Shown here one piece after another: positions 1 to 7,279 of a DNA stretch of 12,345 nucleotides. Under the pieces are notes generated by a model. That model did not search any database and had not been told where the DNA came from. It saw only the letters and a program-made list of their open reading frames with translations. The translations under genes and the position numbers were made by a program. Location of the stretch: contig JALOAQ010000088.1 of NCBI GenBank assembly GCA_023228725.1, positions 1 through 12,345 of the forward strand, given 5' to 3'. This DNA comes from Bacteroidales bacterium (GTDB taxonomy: Bacteria; Bacteroidota; Bacteroidia; Bacteroidales; ML635J-15). Numbering within the stretch: the first letter of the stretch is position 1; each line of letters begins with the position of its first letter.

Positions 1-10
1 ATTTGTTACA

Positions 11-48
11 AAAAAAAAGGCTGTTTTACTTTTGAAACAGCCTTTTTT
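11..48 (-). terminator. Bidirectional intrinsic terminator after the large T9SS gene
   Basis: An 8-bp perfect stem, GGCTGTTT (19-26) with AAACAGCC (35-42), has an 8-nt loop and is flanked by A/T runs on both sides. On the minus strand the hairpin is followed by nine U residues (18 down to 10), a classic Rho-independent terminator 15 nt beyond the stop codon at 63-65. On the plus strand it is followed by six Ts (43-48), so it could also end a convergent plus-strand gene lying left of the window. The A/T flanks also pair and extend the stem. Confidence 0.92.
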
Positions 49-62
49 AAAATATAAATTTT

Positions 63-3000
63 TTAATTTTTTATGAATTTCCCTTTAGATATTTCATGAA
101 CATCATTACCAATTATATAGTAATACACTCCAGAACTTAAAGAAGAAATATTTAAAGAACTTTCGTTAGAATTAATATCGCTTTCAAAAACTTTTCTTCC
201 CGAAATATCAATAATTGTTATGTTATAAGCCTTATCAACATCAAAATTAAGAACAATATTTAATTTGTCATTTGCTGGATTTGGATATACAAATGCTGAA
301 TTATTTATATCATTATTGATAGTTCTTTTCTGATTATTTGTACCTTGTCCTTTTTTTAGATTTGGTAAAGGTTCTTCATCAATTAAATCAAGACAGTTAT
401 TATAGAAGAAGCATAAAATACTATTAGCTATTGCTGATGAAAATCCATCAGTAGCGGTTCTAATTGATTCTAATAGAGTAATCTCTTCTTGTGTTAATTG
501 ATTCCAATTTCTGTCAGATAAATGAACATTTTCTCTTAATAAAAATAATTCGTTAAAATTATAATATTCTATGAACTCATTTGTATCAAACTCAAACATA
601 TTTGGAATGTCTAATAGTAAGCTTCTAGCTAAGTCATATTCACCATAAGAACAAAAATCATTTACAAGTGAGTATTTTGAAATTGGCTTATCTACAACTT
701 CATACCAGTTGCGTAACTCTGTTGTGTACATTATAGAATCCATAAGCAGTTCAGAAATTTTTCTATCACTTATATCAGCCATAAGTCTGCTTATTGAATT
801 AATCTCTTCTAACATGATATTTGCAGCTATAGTAATTTCCGAATTAGCGTTATTTAAATCATCTAGCGATAAGTTGTCATAACCAGAATTGTGAAAATCT
901 GTAATTAATGTTTCATATTGAGATTTTAATTCTTCATAAGTAGTTAAATCATAAGCATCGTTTGAACCACCAGGGGCAATTGATTTTGGCATGAAAACTA
1001 CTGGAAAATCACACAATGTTGATGCACATGAGTTAGTATTTGCAGTATTATATTTTGTGATGTTTGCACTAATTTTTGGAGGAGACAATGGATCGTGACT
1101 ACCTGTATTGCTGTAGTGATAAACTATATTACTTTGTGAGCTATATGCAGAATAAAAAGTCATATTTGGATTAAATGAGAAATTGTTATCAGCACCTCTA
1201 GAGGGAATACCTTGCCAACTTTTTATTGGACCACTATATTTAAAAATGTTTCTATCAACAGATTCAAATTGATTACATTGAAACTGTAATCCAGTACCAT
1301 TAGGAGTGTTTTCGCCACAAACTCCCCAACATAAGATACCGTACATAAGATTTTGAAAATTGTTTCTATAAATTATATTTTCAGCAATACCTATTGAAGT
1401 AGCAGAAATTCCACGTGGTTGAAATCCAGAAGGCAATGAAGAATAAATAGAGTACATGTTGTTTTCTTCTACTGTGAAGCCAGAACATGAGTTTAAGTAA
1501 ATTCCATTTGGATAACTATTGGGATAATTACCATATGTGGAAATGTCAAAATTTGATTTTGTTATAAAACAATTATTAACACCTTCATTATATATACTAC
1601 AATAGTTATTGGTAAAATTACTTTCACTTATAGTAAAGCTATAATTACTTCCTGAGTTTGTGGCGAAAACACCATAATATAATCCCTGAAATGTTGAACG
1701 TATTGGTGTTTCTAAACAGGTACAAGTTTGTATATCATAAAAACCAGGACATTCCTCTGTAACAATAAATCCTGCACTAGCAGTATAAATACCTTTTCCT
1801 CTGTTAGTAGAATTTGGTGAGAAAGATGTTTCATTTTTAAAATTACAGCCTTTGAAAGGAATTTTATTAACATCCCACATAGTTACATGGTTTGCAAAAG
1901 TATAACCATGTTGTGAAAACAAATTGTCGTTGTTAATAGTAAAAGTACATTTTGTAAAATAACTTACATTGCTTATTTCAATGCCACTTGTATTATGATT
2001 AGAATATGACATGAACTCAATTGAGCGTAAATTATTTCTAAAAGTACTATTTGACGCTTTAATTATTCCTCCACTAGTGTTGTAGTCGCTACCATCCCAA
2101 GTGCTGATTGCATTTTTTGCATGTTCAATTACTGCGTTATTTTTAAGTTCAATGGTGCCTTGATATTGACTTATTTGACGAGCATTTGAATTACCCCACA
2201 CTTGAATTCCAACCCATAAATCATTACAGGTTTTGGTTATTGTTGTTCCATCAATAATTAATTTTCCACCTTGTTTTATTATAATTTTACCTATTTCTGT
2301 TAGCGCAATTTGAGAGTTGATGAAGTTCGCAGTTACACCAGATTCTATAATCATATCTTTTTTTAGTACAAAATTCCCATTAACAATAGTAGTAGAAGAA
2401 GACATGACTAAATTATCTTCGTGAGTGAAGACAGGTAATTCCTCGCATTCGCAAATTATAGCTCCATTGCCCGTAAATGGATAATTACACGGTCCAAAAC
2501 ATGTGGAGGATTGAATTAATAATTGTGGATTCAAACCGGAAATTGCGTCACCTGATATGTTTATCAAACTGCTTGGATCTTGTAAAGTAATATTTGCACC
2601 ATCTTCAATGCAAATGAATGCTCCAGACTCAACTTCGATAGATGATGTCCCTTTGAGAATTACATTTGAGTTTTCTCGTATAAAAAGAGTTCCACCAGAT
2701 CTAATCTTTAGCTTTGAACCTGTGTTTATTATGAGTTGTCCATAATCTGCATCTATCATTAATAATGATCCATCGCCGATTTCAAGTTCAGCCTTTTTAG
2801 AACCATTTATGTGACCTAATTCCAATTTTCCATTCCGAATCAACATTTGATTTCCTCCACAAGTATAAAAATACCCTACTGTTGCATTGCCACAAGTATA
2901 GTTGTATCCATTGTTTAAATATAAATTAGTAACTCTATTACAACCGTTTTGATAAACACCTATCCAGTAATTGTCTGTCAAAGCTAACGAAGTGTTTGGG

Positions 3001-5075
3001 CAGGCATAAAAGTAATAATCTTGTATTGAATTTTCATTCAACTTGTTTACTTTATATGTATCTGTCCAACTTACAGTTGAAAAAGGTATCTCTACACGTA
3101 TTGTTCCTTGCTCAGATTTGTTTTTAATTACAAAAAGTTCATCAGAGGATAAATTGCCTATACTAATTCCATTTATAAAATCGTCAATATTCCAAATTAC
3201 TCTATTTTCAAGAAATGTACGGCTTATATCTGCCTTATCCTTACAATCAGTAAACTGCGATAAAAAACTATTGTAATAGTGTCCTATATTACGTAAATTT
3301 TCCATATCTGCGGGTGTATTAATCATTTGTAAAGGAGCGCAGATTTGAGCAAGGCTAAATTCAACATTATCAATAGAATTCCAGCTCCCATAATCATTCC
3401 AACCATGGACAGAAGGGTCTGTGGGCATTGTGTTAGGTAAGCCTTTATTTGGACCGTCCCACAAATCGTATATTGCACGTGCAATATAATATTCGGAACG
3501 ATAACCGTTATTTATATTGTTAACATAAGTTGAAGGTGGTTTTATTTCATAATATTCCGAAAAACGACTTTTACCATATTCATTATCTTCTACGTAATAT
3601 GCAGCATCAAGTATCATTTCAATTGCATTTGCCCAACCTTCAATCCATGCCAATAATCCAGTATTTTCTTTTGTCCAGCTATGAGCATTAACCCCTTCTT
3701 CTCCGTAAGGTATTTTCATGTTATTATTTTGTAATTTATACATTATACAATGACCAAATTCATGTCGAGTAACATCTTCTAATGAACCATCACCAGTTTC
3801 AAGATGAATTACAGGAATATCTACAGTATATACATTAGCCCAACTACCCATAGCATTGATTTTTATCTTAACATTTGGCGATAAATAAACAGATTCTTGT
3901 GTAAAATATTTATATGCTTTCCTAACCCAGTGTACAGCTCTAAATGCATCATTAGTTGATTTTGCTTTTTTAAAAAGATCTATATCTTTTATTATTGTTC
4001 CTGCATTAGTACCACAACTACAAAGTTCGTATCGTTCTCTATGAACAATAGTATTGCTTATTGACCTTATTTGATATACACCATTATCTTCTGCATATAA
4101 TTTTAAATATAATTCTATTTCGCTTCCTTCAAGAATTGACTGTGATTTAGAATAAGTAATTGAATAATAGCCGTTTTCATCTGTAAAAGTTTCTCCAAAA
4201 GGCTCGTCGTATATTGCATCTTTTTCCATAAGTCGTACCCTAATGCCTGCAAGTCCAAAAGTAGGAGAGCCAAAGCCGTTTTCTACCGTAGTTGTTATTC
4301 TTCCCTTAACTGTTCCTGTAAATTTTTTACGCCCGCCTGTTGCATATTTTATTGGAGAATCATCAAAATCCTTATAATACAAAAGCGAATCTTCTGGTAC
4401 AGGTTTCATCAAAATGGTATATGCTAAACCGTCAATTTCTACTTCTCTGAAATTATCAACCCACCAATCATTCCAGTTTGAACTATCTCGCATATATAAA
4501 GAAAAATCTGTTATATTGCTTTCAGGAATACTGTCAGATGGGATATATACTCTTGTTTTTCCTGGAAAATCATCCTGATTTATCCAACGCCTTGGTAAAG
4601 AATAATAATCTTCAAGATTCCATATTTCTATTGTATTATATGGAGTAAAATATATTTTAGCTGCTATTGTTGTATAAGAGTTTGCTGAGTCTTTTAAATG
4701 ATAAAATATTTTTAGTTGAAAATCTTGGGGATAATAAGGTAAATTTACAGTATCTGGTATAGTCAAATATATTGATAAAATAATGCTATCACAAGGAGTA
4801 TACAATTGCCCAATGATATTGGTGGCAACATTAGCTGTCCAATTGTGAGGTAATTGATATGATAGACTATCAATAATAATACTATCCATACAATATAGAT
4901 TTTGGGTTAATTCAAAACTGCTAGAAAGCTGTTGATGTTCAAAATTATTTGTAAACCCAAAAAATGGATTATTATAAGGAAAATCTCGTACTCTGCTTTG
5001 GGCAAATAAAACATTAGTTATTAACATAAAAAATGCGATAATAATCTGATTGATCAGTAAATTTCTAATTTTCAT
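63..5075 (-). CDS. Large secreted T9SS protein: zincin metalloprotease with beta-solenoid
   Basis: I propose about 1670 aa starting at ATG 5075-5073. This start overlaps the upstream stop (ATGAAAATTAG) and gives a compact signal peptide, MKIRN then a hydrophobic stretch ending FAQ. ATG 5087 would add only four residues. Residues about 251-326 look like a transthyretin/carboxypeptidase-regulatory-like beta-sandwich (FTDENGYYSI). Residues 438-442 are HEFGH and a Glu lies at 479 in WIEGWANA, consistent with a gluzincin-type zinc peptidase with the third ligand 37 residues after the second His. From about 730 to 1280 come short hydrophobic/Gly/Asn coils typical of a right-handed beta-helix. A helical region lies at about 1375-1570. 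Residues 1595-1670 (AFVYPNPANDKLNI to the SSGVYYY region and KGKFIKN) form a T9SS type A sorting domain, so export to the cell surface or medium is expected. The protein contains 32 cysteines, unevenly spaced. Protease activity and substrate are inferred only. Confidence 0.9.
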   Translation of the reverse strand: MKIRNLLINQIIIAFFMLITNVLFAQSRVRDFPYNNPFFGFTNNFEHQQLSSSFELTQNLYCMDSIIIDSLSYQLPHNWTANVATNIIGQLYTPCDSIILSIYLTIPDTVNLPYYPQDFQLKIFYHLKDSANSYTTIAAKIYFTPYNTIEIWNLEDYYSLPRRWINQDDFPGKTRVYIPSDSIPESNITDFSLYMRDSSNWNDWWVDNFREVEIDGLAYTILMKPVPEDSLLYYKDFDDSPIKYATGGRKKFTGTVKGRITTTVENGFGSPTFGLAGIRVRLMEKDAIYDEPFGETFTDENGYYSITYSKSQSILEGSEIELYLKLYAEDNGVYQIRSISNTIVHRERYELCSCGTNAGTIIKDIDLFKKAKSTNDAFRAVHWVRKAYKYFTQESVYLSPNVKIKINAMGSWANVYTVDIPVIHLETGDGSLEDVTRHEFGHCIMYKLQNNNMKIPYGEEGVNAHSWTKENTGLLAWIEGWANAIEMILDAAYYVEDNEYGKSRFSEYYEIKPPSTYVNNINNGYRSEYYIARAIYDLWDGPNKGLPNTMPTDPSVHGWNDYGSWNSIDNVEFSLAQICAPLQMINTPADMENLRNIGHYYNSFLSQFTDCKDKADISRTFLENRVIWNIDDFINGISIGNLSSDELFVIKNKSEQGTIRVEIPFSTVSWTDTYKVNKLNENSIQDYYFYACPNTSLALTDNYWIGVYQNGCNRVTNLYLNNGYNYTCGNATVGYFYTCGGNQMLIRNGKLELGHINGSKKAELEIGDGSLLMIDADYGQLIINTGSKLKIRSGGTLFIRENSNVILKGTSSIEVESGAFICIEDGANITLQDPSSLINISGDAISGLNPQLLIQSSTCFGPCNYPFTGNGAIICECEELPVFTHEDNLVMSSSTTIVNGNFVLKKDMIIESGVTANFINSQIALTEIGKIIIKQGGKLIIDGTTITKTCNDLWVGIQVWGNSNARQISQYQGTIELKNNAVIEHAKNAISTWDGSDYNTSGGIIKASNSTFRNNLRSIEFMSYSNHNTSGIEISNVSYFTKCTFTINNDNLFSQHGYTFANHVTMWDVNKIPFKGCNFKNETSFSPNSTNRGKGIYTASAGFIVTEECPGFYDIQTCTCLETPIRSTFQGLYYGVFATNSGSNYSFTISESNFTNNYCSIYNEGVNNCFITKSNFDISTYGNYPNSYPNGIYLNSCSGFTVEENNMYSIYSSLPSGFQPRGISATSIGIAENIIYRNNFQNLMYGILCWGVCGENTPNGTGLQFQCNQFESVDRNIFKYSGPIKSWQGIPSRGADNNFSFNPNMTFYSAYSSQSNIVYHYSNTGSHDPLSPPKISANITKYNTANTNSCASTLCDFPVVFMPKSIAPGGSNDAYDLTTYEELKSQYETLITDFHNSGYDNLSLDDLNNANSEITIAANIMLEEINSISRLMADISDRKISELLMDSIMYTTELRNWYEVVDKPISKYSLVNDFCSYGEYDLARSLLLDIPNMFEFDTNEFIEYYNFNELFLLRENVHLSDRNWNQLTQEEITLLESIRTATDGFSSAIANSILCFFYNNCLDLIDEEPLPNLKKGQGTNNQKRTINNDINNSAFVYPNPANDKLNIVLNFDVDKAYNITIIDISGRKVFESDINSNESSLNISSLSSGVYYYIIGNDVHEISKGKFIKN

Positions 5076-5742
5076 AATTTTCAACATTATATCTTATTAA
5101 ATTTTTCACACTCACTTTTGTAGTATCAGAATAGTCTTCAATTCGTACTAGTCCAATATGTTTTGCCCAATATAGTTTCATTAGAGTTTCTTCAGGTATA
5201 GTTTCGGCTGTTAATAAAAACATTTTAACATTTTCATAAACAATCTCATTACATTTATAGTTTTGATAAATCAATTCAAATTTTGAATAGAAATATGGCG
5301 AATTAAATCCTCCCAAATATTTTTCTCCAATACTTCCATTATGAAAAGAATAATATTTATATTGTGACGCATTGCTACTCACTTCATCCATGTAATACCA
5401 AATAGGTTTCTGATTATCAAACTCTGCATCAAAGCCAGGACGTATTATAGTATTATATAAATTGTTTGTATTATTATTTTGTACGTATGTAGAATAAGTA
5501 TAGGTCTCCCAAGCGTCAGTTGTACCACCTCCTTTACCAGAAGTAAAGTATGGGTTTGTTTCTATTACAATACTATCGGTTTCTAAAGTGGCAGAGTCTT
5601 GGTATATCCAATAACTACCTTGTTTAAAAAGGCAATAATCTTTTGTCTCTTGGTCAATATGTATTGTTTTCCCAGAAGAGTCGCATCCATAATAAAAAAG
5701 TGCAACTGCGATTATAATTAAAAATAATTTTATTCTATTCAT
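5065..5742 (-). CDS. Predicted lipoprotein, unknown function (225 aa)
   Basis: I choose ATG 5742-5740. It gives a clean lipoprotein signal, MNRIKLFLIII to FYYGC, with the acylated Cys at residue 20 followed by DSSG. It also overlaps the preceding stop as ATGAATAG, a layout suggesting translational coupling. An upstream in-frame ATG at 5781 would add 13 residues and bury the signal peptide deeper in the upstream gene. The mature part is rich in Tyr, Asn and Ser. It carries the motifs LFKQGSYWIYQDS (about 38-50) and KLYWAKHIGLVRIEDY (about 189-204), a pattern I associate with small Bacteroidota lipoproteins of unknown role. The downstream gene begins within its last codons. I recognise no enzyme motif. 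Attachment to the inner or outer membrane is likely; surface exposure cannot be judged. A partner role for the large secreted protein is an inference from the operon. Confidence 0.85.
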   Translation of the reverse strand: MNRIKLFLIIIAVALFYYGCDSSGKTIHIDQETKDYCLFKQGSYWIYQDSATLETDSIVIETNPYFTSGKGGGTTDAWETYTYSTYVQNNNTNNLYNTIIRPGFDAEFDNQKPIWYYMDEVSSNASQYKYYSFHNGSIGEKYLGGFNSPYFYSKFELIYQNYKCNEIVYENVKMFLLTAETIPEETLMKLYWAKHIGLVRIEDYSDTTKVSVKNLIRYNVENYEN

Positions 5743-6238
5743 AATATTTAAAACAATCAAAATTAACATATTTTTTTTCAAACACTACAGCATCATCAAC
5801 TTTATCAATTATTGCGATAAAGCGAACAGTTTTAGAATCGCAAAGTTGAGCAGTACTTCCAACAATATTAACTTGAAGGACAAAATTATTACTATCATTT
5901 GAATAAATGTTGTACGACAACTCACTTATAGCAGTATTTGAGTAAGCTGTACCTTTGAAAAATAGCAGTGTTTTTATTTCGAAAATAGTATCATCAAACT
6001 CAAAACTACAATTGTTTATAATTTCATTTAAATCAGTTTTTGAGTTAATTACAAGCACTTTTTCTGCTACCAAAAAGTCCCAGACCCATATATTTTCTAT
6101 TTCTATCTCTTGAAACTCAATTTGACTATTATGGTTTTTGTTAAAAGACTTTGTTGTTGAATTAGTCTCTTTTTCACATGAAATGAAAAGGCAAAATAAT
6201 AAAAATAACAAAGTAACTAAAACAAACAAATTCCTCAT
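5735..6238 (-). CDS. Predicted lipoprotein, unknown function (167 aa)
   Basis: This is the first gene of a three-gene overlapping operon. The N-terminus is MRNLF, a hydrophobic run, then LFISC with the predicted lipidated Cys at 21 followed by EKE. Phe at the -3 position makes the lipobox slightly non-ideal. After a polar Asn/Ser/Lys linker (about 24-45), residues about 50-165 alternate hydrophobic and polar residues as in a small beta-rich domain. The segments are VLVINSKTDLNEII, IFEIKTLLFFKGTAYS and VRFIAIIDKV. Three cysteines remain in the mature part (77, 133, 162). I do not recognise a named family. The general layout recalls Bacteroidota lipoproteins of undefined function. Its last codons overlap the ATG of the next lipoprotein by 8 nt. 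A weak promoter-like box lies 41 nt upstream of the start. Confidence 0.83.
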   Translation of the reverse strand: MRNLFVLVTLLFLLFCLFISCEKETNSTTKSFNKNHNSQIEFQEIEIENIWVWDFLVAEKVLVINSKTDLNEIINNCSFEFDDTIFEIKTLLFFKGTAYSNTAISELSYNIYSNDSNNFVLQVNIVGSTAQLCDSKTVRFIAIIDKVDDAVVFEKKYVNFDCFKYYE

Positions 6239-6278
6239 AAACTCTTTTTTAAATTTAAAACATATTTTATAAAATTTT

Positions 6279-6286
6279 CAAAAGTA
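6279..6286 (-). promoter_or_regulatory. Candidate Bacteroidota -7 box for the lipoprotein/T9SS operon
   Basis: Read on the minus strand this is TACTTTTG, a full match to the known Bacteroidota -7 consensus TAnnTTTG, placed 41 nt before the ATG at 6238. I see no matching TTG-type -33 element at the expected spacing, and AT-rich DNA yields such matches by chance. A second match, TAAATTTG at 6402-6395, also lacks a -33 partner. Treat it as a weak candidate. Confidence 0.3.
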
Positions 6287-6427
6287 AAGGTATTGATTTT
6301 TATTTACTTGTGCTAGTATTTTCTTTATTTATATTAACTAGTAGTAAAATTAGATAAAAGAATTTAACTTGTCGAGTAAGCTTGATCGTTTTTGCAAATT
6401 TAATTTTCTGCTTTTTATAAATATTCT

Positions 6428-6513
6428 CTGTTTTCGCATTTTTTGCAACATGCGCTAAGCTCCTGATAATCAGGCATGGTCATTGTGTTTGGGTGCTACA
6501 ACACTGAAAACAG
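6428..6513. repeat. Nested inverted-repeat element, cloverleaf-like fold
   Basis: An outer inverted repeat, CTGTTTTC (6428-6435) with GAAAACAG (6506-6513), encloses three smaller ones. These are CGCAT (6435-6439) with ATGCG (6450-6454), CCTGAT (6462-6467) with ATCAGG (6469-6474), and GTGTT (6485-6489) with AACAC (6500-6504). Drawn together they form a four-way junction on either strand: a 7-bp closing stem, two 5-bp arms with 10-nt loops, and a short arm that in practice folds as CCTG/CAGG with a 5-nt loop. The segment looks less AT-rich than its surroundings. It lacks a tRNA T-loop, a CCA-adjacent acceptor and an anticodon context. It could be a small RNA, a mobile intergenic repeat, an integron attC-like site or a chance fold. 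I cannot tell which. Confidence 0.5.
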
Positions 6514-6556
6514 AAAGTAAATTAGACCAAACTGCAATAACAAGATTCAAATCTGC

Positions 6557-7237
6557 TTAAAAAATGTATTTTTTAGCTTTATAAATTTTAACTGCTCCAC
6601 ACATAAGATTTTTTTCTTTTATTTCAGAAAAGCCTGCTTGTTTAAGTTTTTTAGTTACATTAATATTATTAGCAAAATCAACAATTGATTCAGAAAGATA
6701 TTTATAGGCTTGCTTATCTTTTGAAATAACTCTTCCGAAAAAAGGAATAATTAATTTTAAATATAGTTTAAATCCTAGTTTGCAAAATAAATTTTTTGGT
6801 AAAGAAAATTCCATAATTGATAGACAAGCATTTTTCTTTGAAACTCGATAAAACTCTTTAAATGCCTCGTCAATATTAGTAAAATTTCTGATACCAAAAG
6901 ATACAGTAATTAAGTTTATGCTATTATCTTCTAAACTTAAATTTTCGGCTTTTGAAATAATAAATTCAGCTTCGGGGAATTTTTCTCTTGCAATTTCTAA
7001 CATTTTTTTTGATGGATCTATGGCTATATACTTTTTGGCTTTTAATTTTTCAAGTTCTACTAATAAATCACCTGTTCCGCTTGCTACATCAAGAATTATC
7101 TCATAATTATCATCAGCAAGTAAATTTACAAACTTTTTTCTCCAGATTTTATCAAAACTAAAAGATAAGCTATGATTGAGTTTATCATAAGTTTGTGCAA
7201 TTGTATCAAACATTTCAGGTGTATTTTCTTTTTTCAT
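6557..7237 (-). CDS. menG: Demethylmenaquinone methyltransferase (MenG/UbiE family)
   Basis: This 226-aa protein is an SAM-dependent methyltransferase that converts demethylmenaquinone to menaquinone, the last step of menaquinone synthesis for the respiratory chain. It acts in the cytoplasm at the membrane surface. Family marks in order are MFDTIAQTYDKLNHSLSFSFDKIW (residues about 9-32), the SAM motif ILDVASGTGDL (48-58), acidic motif II AIDPSKKML (72-80), and the UbiE hallmark SFGIRNFTNIDEAFKEFYRV (113-132). Then come MEFSLP (142-147) and DKQAYKYLSESI (174-185). The second signature normally reads RVLKPGG and here reads RVSKKNA. The length is slightly under the usual 230-250 aa. Use of menaquinone rather than ubiquinone is inferred from the phylum. 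The ATG at 7237 lies just 7 nt beyond the U-tract of the yidC terminator. Confidence 0.93.
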   Translation of the reverse strand: MKKENTPEMFDTIAQTYDKLNHSLSFSFDKIWRKKFVNLLADDNYEIILDVASGTGDLLVELEKLKAKKYIAIDPSKKMLEIAREKFPEAEFIISKAENLSLEDNSINLITVSFGIRNFTNIDEAFKEFYRVSKKNACLSIMEFSLPKNLFCKLGFKLYLKLIIPFFGRVISKDKQAYKYLSESIVDFANNINVTKKLKQAGFSEIKEKNLMCGAVKIYKAKKYIF

Positions 7238-7244
7238 TAGCTAG

Positions 7245-7270
7245 AAAAAAAGAGCCTTTTTACAGGCTCT
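7245..7270 (-). terminator. Intrinsic terminator between yidC and menG
   Basis: On the minus strand AGAGCC (7270-7265) pairs with GGCTCT (7256-7251) across an 8-nt loop and is followed directly by a run of U residues (to 7245). It starts 9 nt after the yidC stop. There is no T-run on the other side, so it works only for leftward transcription. Because the menG start codon is 7 nt beyond the U-tract, it may also act as an attenuator setting menG read-through. Confidence 0.85.
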
Positions 7271-7279
7271 ATTTAATAT

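Larger units (their letters stand above)
6239..6556. other. 318-bp intergenic region without a supported gene
   Basis: This AT-rich gap lies between the menG stop and the first lipoprotein gene. No reading frame in it has a plausible start, length and composition. It contains the inverted-repeat element at 6428-6513 and the weak -7 boxes described separately. I found no convincing intrinsic terminator for menG here. A short AGATT/AATCT inverted repeat just after the menG stop has no U-tract. Confidence 0.7.

Noticed and set aside
2557..3276. Short plus-strand open frames (62 and 77 aa) inside the large T9SS gene
   Set aside because: They lie antisense to a well-supported coding region, have no recognisable motif and are of chance length.
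5743..5781. Upstream ATG (5781) for the 225-aa lipoprotein
   Set aside because: It would place 13 extra residues before the signal peptide and overlap the previous gene by 47 nt. The ATG at 5742 gives a proper lipoprotein signal and an 8-nt overlap.
6428..6513. tRNA gene
   Set aside because: The fold resembles a cloverleaf, but there is no T-loop sequence, no recognisable anticodon arm and no conserved D-loop.
6557..6600. Intrinsic terminator for menG close to its stop
   Set aside because: Only a weak AGATT/AATCT inverted repeat lies just past the stop, with no following U-tract.
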